Positions 27,724-35,812 of a stretch of DNA of 64,000 bases are shown in pieces. A program made the position numbers and the translations under genes. The notes under the pieces were generated by a model that was given only the letters and a program-made list of their open reading frames with translations, had not been told where the DNA came from and made no database searches. Within the stretch, counting starts at the first letter, position 1. Every line of letters starts with the position of its first letter. Location of the stretch: positions 1 to 64,000 of the forward strand of contig NZ_CP121252.1 of the NCBI RefSeq assembly GCF_029637705.1, written 5' to 3'. Source of the DNA: Citricoccus muralis (GTDB lineage Bacteria; Actinomycetota; Actinomycetes; Actinomycetales; Micrococcaceae).

Positions 27724-28416
27724 TCAGCGCAGCGGGTTGTCGAGCTGCGACAGCCGCAGCAGATGGCAGGTCGGATAGGTCGGGGCGCAGACGACGAACA
27801 CGGTGAACGCGACCGGATGCTCGCTGGTGACCGGTTGCCCGTTCCAGACCCCGGCACGATGGCGGGTTCCCTCGATCGTGACGGCCGTAGTTCCTGCCGC
27901 GAGCTGCCCTGGCTGGGCCTGCGCGACGGCGTCGGCCCAGGCGTCGGGGACGTACGCGGTGTCGATGGTGAGGTGCTGCCGGGTGGCGTATTGCCGCAGC
28001 TCGATCCAGGCGTCACGGGTCGGCAGGTACGCGGCCACATCGGAGGCGAGCCCGGCTTGCTCGTCTCCGCTGGGGTCACCGACCGCGAGGATCGCCGAGG
28101 TGTAGTCCAGCGGCCACAGGCCCGAAGCCGTGTCCCACGCGAACAGCGTGGACGCGACGCCCTGCGCGAACGTCTCGGGATCGGCCGAACGCGGAACCGC
28201 TGGAACCCGCGGCGGTCGCGGTGTGCTCGGTGCCACGGTCGGCGGAGCGGTCGTGGTCGGGCCGGGCTCCGAGGCAGGGTCGGGGCTGGTGCTGCGGCTG
28301 GGGCCGGTGAGGAGTCCGTAGACACCGACCCCTGCCAGCAGCAGCAGGACGATGCCGGCGGCGATGAGGGCGACGAGTCGGCGACGGTTCCGGGCGTCGG
28401 TGGGTGCAGGGCTCAT
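27724..28416 (-). CDS. VirB8/TcpC-like transfer protein (tentative)
   Basis: The 230-residue protein has one N-terminal membrane segment (about 14-38), a Pro/Thr/Ser-rich linker (about 40-80) and a C-terminal extracellular domain (about 85-230). The topology and neighbours fit the VirB8/TcpC group of assembly proteins, but no sequence signature proves it. ATG 28416 follows a copy of the recurrent leader motif. The cell-wall hydrolase gene follows it. Confidence 0.65.
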   Translation of the reverse strand: MSPAPTDARNRRRLVALIAAGIVLLLLAGVGVYGLLTGPSRSTSPDPASEPGPTTTAPPTVAPSTPRPPRVPAVPRSADPETFAQGVASTLFAWDTASGLWPLDYTSAILAVGDPSGDEQAGLASDVAAYLPTRDAWIELRQYATRQHLTIDTAYVPDAWADAVAQAQPGQLAAGTTAVTIEGTRHRAGVWNGQPVTSEHPVAFTVFVVCAPTYPTCHLLRLSQLDNPLR

Positions 28417-28421
28417 GCCGA

Positions 28422-28435
28422 GCAGGTGCGCACCC
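28422..28435 (-). promoter_or_regulatory. Recurrent leader motif copy
   Basis: The minus strand reads GGGTGCGCACCTGC, ending only five to six bases before the ATG at 28416. It covers the place where a ribosome binding site would be. Confidence 0.45.
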
Positions 28436-28452
28436 GGCACCTGTGCCCGTGG

Positions 28453-29454
28453 TCAGAGCGCGCGGAGTCGTGGGCGCTCGGCGGCGCCGTCGCGGGCGGC
28501 TCGGAGGGCGTCGGCGAACCGGACGGTGCCGTCGGCGGTGGTGAGGAAGTTCTCGAACTGCTCGTCGGTCAGTTCGGCTGCGAGGGTGTCGGCGTCGTAG
28601 TGGGTCCACCAGTTCGTCAGCTCGCCCCAGGTCTGCACGAACGCGCGCAGCGGGTAGCGGACGGGTTGCCCGTCGCCGGTGACGAGCGGCAGGGGGCGGG
28701 GCGGGGTGCGCTTGCCCTTCTTGATCGACTTCGCCTGGGCAACGGCTGCTTCGGCACGGGCGTGCATCTCTGCCTCGCGCCGCTCCCGCGCGGTGGTGTC
28801 GGCGTCGCGGATCGCCTGGTAGATCGGATGCACCGGGTCGCCGGCCTCGATCCGTTCCAGCCCGGCGGCAGCCTCGGCGCGCATGGTCTCTGGCTGGGTG
28901 GGGTTGTGGGCGATGTCTTCGAGGTAGCCGATCTTCTCCAGCGTCGTGTGTGACGCGCCGCCGGGAATCATCGCCGCCGCCTGTTCACGGGCCTTTCCGA
29001 GCGGCCCGTTTGACGGTGGTGCAAAGTTTGCACCACCGTCGTTTCCGGGCTGGTTCTCGCTGCTGAACTGGGTGGCGGACTTCCGGCGGGCGGCGTCTTC
29101 GGCCATGACCTGCTTGAGCTCGCGGTAGAGGCCGGCGGCTTCGAGCTGGGTGTAGGGCTTGTGGAGCATGTTGTCGTCCTGCTCGGCGAGGAGCTGCCCG
29201 AGCCGGTCGGACAGGCCGCTGCGCACCCACACGTTGACGGTGCGCCAGCCGAGCTTCTTGATCGCGGCCAGGCGTCGCGCCCCGCACACCAGCACCCCGT
29301 CGATGGTGATCGTGAGCGGTTGCAGCAGCCCGTCGCGGTCGATGGAGGCCGCGAGGGCGTCGATGTCGCCGAGGTCGGCGCGGTGCCGGGTACCGACGAT
29401 GATCGAATCGACGGTGCGGTCGAGCTGGATGCTGCCGATCTGCGGGTCGGTCAC
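28453..29454 (-). CDS. ParB N-terminal domain protein
   Basis: The 333-residue protein has a ParB/Sulfiredoxin-type N-terminal domain (about 15-110) with DIDALAASIDRDGLLQPL and the signature CGARRLAAIKKLGW, followed by helical and basic regions (about 240-260, KSIKKGKRTPPRP). It may help partition or regulate the element. No ParA gene is adjacent. The GTG at 29454 overlaps the stop of the gene before it (GTGA). Confidence 0.88.
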   Translation of the reverse strand: MTDPQIGSIQLDRTVDSIIVGTRHRADLGDIDALAASIDRDGLLQPLTITIDGVLVCGARRLAAIKKLGWRTVNVWVRSGLSDRLGQLLAEQDDNMLHKPYTQLEAAGLYRELKQVMAEDAARRKSATQFSSENQPGNDGGANFAPPSNGPLGKAREQAAAMIPGGASHTTLEKIGYLEDIAHNPTQPETMRAEAAAGLERIEAGDPVHPIYQAIRDADTTARERREAEMHARAEAAVAQAKSIKKGKRTPPRPLPLVTGDGQPVRYPLRAFVQTWGELTNWWTHYDADTLAAELTDEQFENFLTTADGTVRFADALRAARDGAAERPRLRAL

Positions 29455-30350
29455 GACGACTCACCGCCTCCACCGTTCGGCGCGGCGAGTGCGAGCGCAA
29501 GGATCAGGTCATCGTCGCGGAGCAGCAGGTCGAGGGTCTCGCCGAGCAGGAGCCGGAGCAGGACGCCTCGACCGCTGCTGGTGGCTACGTAGGCCGGGTG
29601 CGGGTTCCCGAGCAGCGCTTTCAGCAGCGCGGCCCAGGAGCGGCGCGGCAGGTCGAGCAATGCCCGCGCGTGCCGGTCGCGGTGCAGCGTCTCGTACGCG
29701 GACTGGCGGGTGCCGGCCTTCATCAACGCCCCGCAGACGTGCTCGACAGCGGCCCGCGCGGTGTCGGCGGGCCAGTCGAGCAGGCACAGCATCGCGATGG
29801 CATCCTCGGCCGCCGATCCAGCGGACATGCACGCCTGCGCCGACCCGAGTCCGTCGCGCGGCTCCGGTTCGAAGTCGCTGGGACGTAGGTCGGTGGTGTG
29901 GAACGCGGGATGATAGTCGGCCAGCGCAGTGTCGCGTTCGGAGAACCGTTCGGGGTCGTGGAACGCCGAGACGTGCGCGCGGCGGGCCTGATGCACCGAG
30001 CAGAGCAGGCCTTGGGCGCGTTCCTCGTAGACGCAGGTGATCCGCACGGCGTGGGTGATGATCGCCCACGGATCGTTTGCCTCGCGGGTCGACCGGTACT
30101 GCATCGCGTCGAACGCCGCCGTGACCGCTTCCCAGGTGTCGAGCTTGTGCTTCCTCGCGAGAGCGCGGTACTTGTCGGCGGCGAACTCCATCAGGTCGCG
30201 GGCCACCGGGTCGTGAACCCAGGCGTCCTCGCCGCCTTCGGCGAGGCGATTGAGCAGGGCGCGCAGGCCCTCGCCGGTGGTGAAGTCCTCAGCCCCGTAG
30301 TCCGTCGGCTCGGTCCTGGTGTTCGTGTTGGTGCGGGTTGGTGTGGTCAT
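29451..30350 (-). CDS. Hypothetical ICE protein (299 residues)
   Basis: The N-terminus is Thr/Asn-rich, followed by predicted helices (RALLNRLAEGGEDAW, FAADKYRALARKHKLDTW) and a middle region with several Trp, His and Cys residues. The C-terminal part (about 235-290) has Leu-rich stretches (LLRLLLGETLDLLLRDDDL). The family was not recognised. ATG 30350 has an AGGAGG RBS. It is coupled to the ParB gene by a GTGA overlap, so a role in maintenance or transfer control is likely. Confidence 0.65.
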   Translation of the reverse strand: MTTPTRTNTNTRTEPTDYGAEDFTTGEGLRALLNRLAEGGEDAWVHDPVARDLMEFAADKYRALARKHKLDTWEAVTAAFDAMQYRSTREANDPWAIITHAVRITCVYEERAQGLLCSVHQARRAHVSAFHDPERFSERDTALADYHPAFHTTDLRPSDFEPEPRDGLGSAQACMSAGSAAEDAIAMLCLLDWPADTARAAVEHVCGALMKAGTRQSAYETLHRDRHARALLDLPRRSWAALLKALLGNPHPAYVATSSGRGVLLRLLLGETLDLLLRDDDLILALALAAPNGGGGESS

Positions 30351-30367
30351 GGTGTCGGCACCTCCTG

Positions 30368-30385
30368 GCAGGCAGGTGCGCACTC
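30368..30385 (-). promoter_or_regulatory. Recurrent leader motif copy with RBS-masking potential
   Basis: The minus strand reads GAGTGCGCACCTGCCTGC, followed by CAGGAGGTG. The CACCT part is complementary to the AGGTG of the ribosome binding site of the 299-residue protein. Confidence 0.45.
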
Positions 30386-30443
30386 GCTCCCACGAGCGCG
30401 TCTCGCATGCCGATGCCGTCGCAGCCATGACCTCTCACCGCCG

Positions 30444-30848
30444 TCAACTCATCGAGACCCCGGAGCGGGATGTCTGCGACGCCGGTGTGCTGCTGCGCCC
30501 GAACGCCGCGATCGAAGGCAACCGTCGGGCACGGTCCCCGAGACGACGGACTCCGGCCCCGAGCGGGGTGCGGGTGCGGCGTGCCAGTTCGGCCTGGAAG
30601 TCGAGGCCACGACCTGCCGCGTGCGCCGAATGGCGGGCGATCAGGTCGGTGGGGCGCACCCACTCCACGCCGCGCCCACGAACGAGCGCGTTCTGCTTGT
30701 CGTCGCGGGCGACCTGCGCGGCCCGAACCGCCTCCGGCGTACTCGCCGCCTCGACGGCCTCCGCGCGCTCCCTCGGCACCTCGGGCATCAGTCTCGCCGG
30801 ATCGGGCCTGGCCGGGTCGTTGTGCTGCGGGTTGTCGGTGGTGTTCAT
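30444..30848 (-). CDS. Small hypothetical ICE protein
   Basis: The 134-residue, Arg/Ala/Pro-rich protein has a charged N-terminal helix (EVPRERAEAVEAASTPEAVRAA) and a basic C-terminal half. It is unrecognised. The start overlaps the DUF2637 stop (ATGA) and a GGGAGGAG RBS is present, which supports it as a real operon member. Confidence 0.6.
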   Translation of the reverse strand: MNTTDNPQHNDPARPDPARLMPEVPRERAEAVEAASTPEAVRAAQVARDDKQNALVRGRGVEWVRPTDLIARHSAHAAGRGLDFQAELARRTRTPLGAGVRRLGDRARRLPSIAAFGRSSTPASQTSRSGVSMS

Positions 30849-31525
30849 GGGGTCGTCTCCTCCCGCTCGTCGGCGGTATCGGTTGTGTCAGTGAGGTGCG
30901 CGACGGCGAACCAGCGGCCCACGGTCGAGGGATGCACCCCGAGTTCACGGGCGATACGCTTGTTCGACCAGCCCGCCTCTCGCAGCTCCCACCCCAGCGC
31001 CCGCCGATCCGCCACACCGTCGTCGCGACGGCCAGCCTCCGTCTCGCCGGACGGCAGCGCGGGCATCGACTCCGCAGTGGTCGTCGAGAACGACACGGCG
31101 TCGGCAGGTTCGTTGTCGGGGTCTGTGGTGCGGGTGAGGATCACGGTCAGGTGCGTGATGGCCAGCAGCACGACGGGCGGCACCGCTGCGACCGAGGCCG
31201 CAAGCATCCTGGGAACGTCGGCGTCTGCGGCTACGACGGCGTGAATGGCGTTCGCCGTCACCGACACGAGCGCGCCGCCGACCAGCAGCGCCCACGGATA
31301 CCAGGCCGAGCGCTGCCCGGCGAGGGCGACGACGGCGACCGTGGCGACGACGATGATGCCGTCCACGATCAGCGGCCACGCCCACGCCTGCCCCGCCCCG
31401 ATCCCGGAGCGAGCGGCCAGATCGGCCAGCGACGTGAAGGACAGCCAGAACGCCCCGGCGGCGATGAACACCGTCCCCGCGACCGCCGTCATAGCGGCCC
31501 AGCGCCGCCCCTGCTGTTCGCGCAT
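30845..31525 (-). CDS. DUF2637 membrane protein with C-terminal HTH
   Basis: The 226-residue protein has four hydrophobic segments in its first 130 residues (for example AAMTAVAGTVFIAAGAFWL, PLIVDGIIVVATVAVVALA, AVPPVVLLAITHLTVIL), which fits DUF2637, a family seen with Spd-type spread proteins in actinobacterial elements. The C-terminal 50 residues form a helix-turn-helix (RALGWELREAGWSNKRIARE). Its ATG overlaps the primase stop (TGATG). Confidence 0.8.
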   Translation of the reverse strand: MREQQGRRWAAMTAVAGTVFIAAGAFWLSFTSLADLAARSGIGAGQAWAWPLIVDGIIVVATVAVVALAGQRSAWYPWALLVGGALVSVTANAIHAVVAADADVPRMLAASVAAVPPVVLLAITHLTVILTRTTDPDNEPADAVSFSTTTAESMPALPSGETEAGRRDDGVADRRALGWELREAGWSNKRIARELGVHPSTVGRWFAVAHLTDTTDTADEREETTP

Positions 31526-32460
31526 CACAGCCCTGCCCTCCCGAAAGCTGCGGACGGTGGGCTTGTCGTGCGACCGAACCACCGACCCGCACTCTGGGCT
31601 CGGCCGTCTGGCGTGGCCTCGGGTGGGTGTTGGGTGGCTCGGTAGGCGGAGCGGACGGTCGTGGTGATCTCGCGATCGCCCAGACCCGCCGAGTGTGCCG
31701 CAGCGCCCAGAGCGTCGAGTGCGTCGGCGGGCGAGACGCCGTTCTCGGCGAGGCGGCAGGCGGCCCAGAACAGGCTTCGGTTCCGCTCGCCCTCACCTCG
31801 CCCGGCGACCCACGCCGCCAGCCGCTCAGAATCCACGACCATCGAGGTGCCGTTGCTGGGACGTGGTGGAGCGATGGGGCGGGGGTCGAGGAAATTCCGC
31901 AGACGGGCCGCGTCGATGGTGCCGACCGAGTGCGTGGCGATGTCGGCGACCTCGTAGCGGCGGACGTGGCCGTCGATGATGCGTCGGGAGGGCGGAGCGA
32001 TGATGTAGCCGCCGTCGCCCCGGAAATCGACACCAGCGGTGGCTGCCTGCCACGACCGCTGCTCGCCGCCTGGTGTCGCCGGGAAGTACACGTGCGTGCC
32101 ACCGGTGGGGGTGCGCACCAGCAGACCCGCTCCATCGACGAGCCCCGCGTCGGTGGCACGCTGGTACGCCGCGCGACCGTCCTGGCCGCCGTGGACATCG
32201 ACATCGACGACGACCACGCCCGATGCCGCGCCCGTCGGGATGCCGATATTCGCATTCGGTGTGCGCGACCACCACCCCGCCACTTGCTCCGGGGCGGTGC
32301 TCGCGTCGAGGAACCCGCGGCGAGTCAGCGGACGCTTCCCCTCGACCAGGCATGGGAACACGGGCACGCCAGCCGCCGCGAGGCTCCGCGCCGCGAACGC
32401 CAGGCTCGGCGAACCATCCACGCGGATGAGCGCCGCCAGGACATCGAAGGGCTCGGGCAT
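31525..32460 (-). CDS. Bifunctional DNA primase/polymerase (Prim-Pol)
   Basis: The 311-residue protein carries the Prim-Pol domain in residues 20-200, with the PxxEGKRPLTRRGFLDAS-type N-terminal motif, the acidic catalytic block VVVVDVDVHGG, and the conserved His and Gly in TPTGGTHVYF. It probably primes replication of the transferred strand or of the excised element. No helicase domain is attached. ATG 32460 overlaps the ArdC gene's stop. Confidence 0.87.
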   Translation of the reverse strand: MPEPFDVLAALIRVDGSPSLAFAARSLAAAGVPVFPCLVEGKRPLTRRGFLDASTAPEQVAGWWSRTPNANIGIPTGAASGVVVVDVDVHGGQDGRAAYQRATDAGLVDGAGLLVRTPTGGTHVYFPATPGGEQRSWQAATAGVDFRGDGGYIIAPPSRRIIDGHVRRYEVADIATHSVGTIDAARLRNFLDPRPIAPPRPSNGTSMVVDSERLAAWVAGRGEGERNRSLFWAACRLAENGVSPADALDALGAAAHSAGLGDREITTTVRSAYRATQHPPEATPDGRAQSAGRWFGRTTSPPSAAFGRAGL

Positions 32461-33539
32461 CACAGCCCCCGCCCTGCTAGCTCGGGCACCGGGGCAACAC
32501 GCGAGCGATCCACCTCCACCGCAGGCGCTGCCGTGCGGGAGGTGCGCGGACGGGGGGTGTCGCGGTCGAGGCCGGGCGGGGTGCCGTCGCCGACCTGGAG
32601 CGTGTCGAGCTGGTCGAGGATCGCCAGCGCGGTCTTCCGCACCCGTTCGCCGGTGGCCTGCACCACCTGGACGGGCTCTTGGCCGTCCACGCGGGCGGCC
32701 CAGGTCGAGACGTACGGGATCGTGTAGCCGGCGGTGTCCATGCCGTGCGCGGCACCGATCATCAGCGCGACGGACTCGGCTTCGACCTCGCGGATGCCGC
32801 GATGCTGCCGCGCCTCATCGTCGTCGGGATCGTGCATCACAACGTGCGCCAGCTCGTGCGCGAGGGTCTTGACCTGCGCGGCAGGGTCCATGTTCTCCCG
32901 CACCGCGACCGTGCGCGCCTCGTAATCGGTCATGCCGTTCGCGCCGGAGATCATCCCCTCGTGCGGCACCCGCAGCACCTCGAACCCCGCGCCGCGAATC
33001 TGCCCGGCCAGCCCCTCCCACAGCCCCGAAGGTGCTTCGCCTTCGAGCAGCGTCGGCGTGGGCGGCATCGGCAGTGGCTCGCCGTCGGTCTGTGAGGCAT
33101 CCCACACGTAGGCCGGCCGCACTCCGACCATCCGCGAGCGCACCACCTCGTTGACCTTCTGCTTCTCGCGCGGCCCCAAGCGGCGCCAGGAGTTCGGATC
33201 GGCAGGATGGGAGGACGCGAACCGGCCCGTCACCGGCGCGAAGATCATGTAGCCCGGCTGACCCTTCATCACCTGCCGCCCAAGCCCTTGCCACTGCCGG
33301 TACCCGGCAACCAGAGTCGGGAAGGGTTCAGGCACCCGGCCTGCCTCGAACGCGGCCTCGTGCTGCACCCAGATCAGCATCGTGTTGTTGAACGACCGCG
33401 ACCGGAACCGTGCCGCGAAGGCGAGCGCTTGCCGCCAGTCATCACCCGAGACCAGCGACTCGACCGCGCCAGTCAGCTTCTCGTGCAGCTCGTCGAGCTT
33501 CGCCTCTCGCGCCGCGCGGGCGTCCTCGTTCGATGCCAT
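32460..33539 (-). CDS. ArdC-like ssDNA-binding protein with metallopeptidase domain
   Basis: The 359-residue protein has an ArdC-type N-terminal domain (about 10-130, with FNNTMLIWVQ, VAGYRQWQGLGRQVMKGQ and MIFAPV) and a zincin domain with HELAHVVMH and a downstream Glu (REVEAESVA). ArdC proteins protect incoming plasmid DNA from restriction in the recipient. It is the first gene of the leftward transfer operon. ATG 33539 is preferred over an upstream start at 33638 because an AGAGGAG RBS precedes it. Confidence 0.85.
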   Translation of the reverse strand: MASNEDARAAREAKLDELHEKLTGAVESLVSGDDWRQALAFAARFRSRSFNNTMLIWVQHEAAFEAGRVPEPFPTLVAGYRQWQGLGRQVMKGQPGYMIFAPVTGRFASSHPADPNSWRRLGPREKQKVNEVVRSRMVGVRPAYVWDASQTDGEPLPMPPTPTLLEGEAPSGLWEGLAGQIRGAGFEVLRVPHEGMISGANGMTDYEARTVAVRENMDPAAQVKTLAHELAHVVMHDPDDDEARQHRGIREVEAESVALMIGAAHGMDTAGYTIPYVSTWAARVDGQEPVQVVQATGERVRKTALAILDQLDTLQVGDGTPPGLDRDTPRPRTSRTAAPAVEVDRSRVAPVPELAGRGL

Positions 33540-33588
33540 GCTCCGGTCTCCTCTTCGGCGGGCCGCGCCAAGGTTGCGCGCGGCGGTA

Positions 33589-33609
33589 CACCTGACAGGT
33601 AGGCGCGAA
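33589..33609 (-). promoter_or_regulatory. Recurrent leader motif copy upstream of the ArdC-like gene
   Basis: The minus strand reads TTCGCGCCTACCTGTCAGGT, with ACCTG-T-CAGGT forming a short palindrome. It resembles the motif before other ICE genes. Confidence 0.4.
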
Positions 33610-33683
33610 CACCCGCGCCCGAACCGTGAGCTGGACATCGTTCACCCCCTCGAGGCAGCCCGAGCCGAGACCGAAACCGAGCA

Positions 33684-33787
33684 TTGAGCATGCTCAAAGT
33701 GTCCCGGAGTCCTGTTCTAACATCGACCGTTGAGCATGCGCAAGCTTGATTTGTGCATGCTCAACGAGTACGGTTGAGCATGCACAA
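33684..33787. promoter_or_regulatory. Four palindromic operators in the divergent ICE control region
   Basis: Four 14-base sites fit TTGWGCATGCKCAA: a perfect palindrome TTGAGCATGCTCAA (33684-33697), TTGAGCATGCGCAA (33730-33743), TTGTGCATGCTCAA (33751-33764) and TTGAGCATGCACAA (33774-33787). They lie between the leftward transfer operon and the rightward XRE regulator gene, so they are probably its binding sites. The last three are about two helical turns apart (21 and 23 bases). The 309-base gap holds no gene. Confidence 0.75.
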
Positions 33788-33848
33788 CCACCCTCCGGGT
33801 GGACTACATCGATGCCTTGCCCGTCGCGAAGGGAAGGGGGTCACCGTC

Positions 33849-34280
33849 ATGACCGAAGACGAGAGTCAGGCTGCGGCCGAAGACCTCGCCAAACGTCTGC
33901 GGCTCCTGATGGATGTCGCCGTCGCCGAGTCCGGCACGGAACCGACCTACTCGCAGATCGCAGGCTACCTCCAAGAGCGAGGCACCAACCTGTCGCGGTC
34001 GCGCTGGACGTACATGGTCAACGGCCACCGTTACGTCCAAGACCCCGCCGTCTTCGAGGGGCTCGCCGCGTTCTTCGACGTGGACGCGGCGTTCCTGCTC
34101 GGCGAGGACGGTGCCGCTACGCCCGAGAAGGTCTCAGCACAGCTCGACCTGGTTCGGTCCATGCGTGCCGCGAAGGTGAAGTCCTATGCTGCCCGCACCC
34201 TCGGCGACATCTCGCCGAAAGCACTCCACGCCATCACCAAGTTCCTGGATGAGGAAATGACACCAACGCCTGAGCACTGA
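33849..34280 (+). CDS. XRE-type transcriptional regulator
   Basis: The 143-residue protein has a helix-turn-helix region (about 20-85), with YSQIAGYLQERGTNLSRSRWTYMVNG followed by FFDVDAAFLLGED, typical of XRE regulators that act with ImmA/IrrE peptidases. ATG 33849 lies about 8 bases after a purine-rich RBS (GAAGGGG). It is the first gene of a rightward operon and faces four palindromic operators, so it is probably the repressor of the transfer operon and of itself. Confidence 0.82.
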   Translation: MTEDESQAAAEDLAKRLRLLMDVAVAESGTEPTYSQIAGYLQERGTNLSRSRWTYMVNGHRYVQDPAVFEGLAAFFDVDAAFLLGEDGAATPEKVSAQLDLVRSMRAAKVKSYAARTLGDISPKALHAITKFLDEEMTPTPEH

Positions 34281-34340
34281 CAGGTGTCGCGCAGGGCGAA
34301 GCCGATACCGGTCGCTGCTCCCCACTGAGAGGGGCGAACC

Positions 34341-34805
34341 GTGAACATAGAACAGGCCGTATCGGCGGCCGTCGCGGGCCTTCAGCTCGGCAATACCTTC
34401 ACCTTCGACGACCTCCTCCGCTCTGTCCAGGACCAGCGGCACCGCAGGCTCCGCGTCATCGAGCTCGCCGACCTCGACACGCACGACGGCCTCTGCGCGC
34501 TCTGGCTGGCCACTGATACCGACGACCTCGTGCTCCACGCCCGCACCGACTCGACACTCCACCGCCAACAGTTCGTCTTGCACGAGTTCGCGCACATGAT
34601 CCTCGGCCACTGCGACGGAGAGGACTGCACAGCCGTGGACATGCTGCTGCCCAACATCCCGCCCCGCACACGCGGACGCCTGCTCCGGCGGCAAGACCTC
34701 GACAGCGAAACCGAAATCGCCGCCGAGTCCCTTGCCGACCAGCTCGCCGCCGGCATCCGAGGATCGGTGTTCGCCGAATCGGCCTTCTCGGAGATATTCG
34801 GATGA
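34341..34805 (+). CDS. ImmA/IrrE-like metallopeptidase
   Basis: The 154-residue protein contains HEFAHMILGH (about residue 80), a zinc-peptidase motif of the ImmA/IrrE group, and further acidic residues in TEIAAESLADQLA that could supply the third ligand. Such proteins often cleave or inactivate the XRE repressor encoded next to them, as in ICEBs1 ImmR/ImmA. It starts with GTG after GAGGGGC. It overlaps the next gene by four bases (ATGA). Confidence 0.82.
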   Translation: MNIEQAVSAAVAGLQLGNTFTFDDLLRSVQDQRHRRLRVIELADLDTHDGLCALWLATDTDDLVLHARTDSTLHRQQFVLHEFAHMILGHCDGEDCTAVDMLLPNIPPRTRGRLLRRQDLDSETEIAAESLADQLAAGIRGSVFAESAFSEIFG

Positions 34806-35812
34806 TCCAGACGCTCGTCGCGATGCTCATGTGGGCGCTCGTGGCGAGCCTGCTCATCTTCCGCCGCAAACGCACCGACCGAAGCATCACCTACGCCGCG
34901 CTCACCATCGCCATCGCGATGACGCTGAACGTCGATGGAATCTACACGGCCGTCGATCCGCTCCTCGGCGGAACGAACCTCGCAACACTGCTCGCGGACG
35001 CGCTGCTGATGACCGGACTGTTCTTCCTCGGACGGGGCGTCATGAAGTCCGGCGAGTACCGGCCCGCGCTCGTCCGCGCCGCCGTGAGCGCACCCATGCT
35101 CGTGATCTCGCTCTCCGCGATCGCCGTAACGTTCCTGTTCATCGACCGCGGCCCGACGACCACGCAGTTCATGAGCGACCTCGGCGCTCAACCCGCGACG
35201 GCTGCCTACTCGATCATCACCTTCGTCTATGGCGGCATCGTCATCGCCGCGATGCTCACCCTCGCCGCCCGGCGATACCGGCACAGCGCCGGTGTCCAGC
35301 GCCTGCCCGCAGCGCTGCTGACGCTCGGGTCAGCTTTCGGCGTCGCCCTCTGCCTCGCTGTGATCGTCATGGACATCTCCCACGTCACCGGCCGACTCGG
35401 CCTCCTGCATGCCGTTCAGCCCGCCTACGGGCCGCTCTCGCTCCTGACGTTCCTATTCCTCTGCGCCGGGTTCGCCGCGCAACCCGCCGTCCGGCGCGCC
35501 CAGCACTACCTGCGCGACAAGCGCACAGCCGCCCTCGCGGCACAGTTGGAGTCACTCTGGAACCGAGCGACACAGGTGCGGCCCGGCCTGAGCCAAGCAG
35601 ACCCGCTCGCCGCCAGCACGGAAGACCCCGAAGGGCGACTGCACCGGGTGATCGTCGAAATCCGCGATGCGATGATCGACCCCCGCATCACCTTCGACAT
35701 CAGCGCCGAAGACCGCGCCCTGCTCGAACGAGCCGAGAGTCACCTCGTCGGAAACGACACCGCCGTCGCGACGACCTTGGCCGTTCCCAATGTCGAGGAG
35801 CGTGAATCGTGA
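34802..35812 (+). CDS. MAB_1171c-like polytopic membrane protein
   Basis: The 336-residue protein has about seven hydrophobic segments in the first 225 residues, then a soluble C-terminal domain (about 230-336) with QLESLWNRAT, RLHRVIVEIRDAM and AVATTLAVPN. This layout fits the MAB_1171c family of putative transporters seen beside XRE/ImmA pairs in actinobacteria; family assignment is from memory of the pattern. The GTG start of the next gene overlaps its stop. Confidence 0.7.
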   Translation: MIQTLVAMLMWALVASLLIFRRKRTDRSITYAALTIAIAMTLNVDGIYTAVDPLLGGTNLATLLADALLMTGLFFLGRGVMKSGEYRPALVRAAVSAPMLVISLSAIAVTFLFIDRGPTTTQFMSDLGAQPATAAYSIITFVYGGIVIAAMLTLAARRYRHSAGVQRLPAALLTLGSAFGVALCLAVIVMDISHVTGRLGLLHAVQPAYGPLSLLTFLFLCAGFAAQPAVRRAQHYLRDKRTAALAAQLESLWNRATQVRPGLSQADPLAASTEDPEGRLHRVIVEIRDAMIDPRITFDISAEDRALLERAESHLVGNDTAVATTLAVPNVEERES

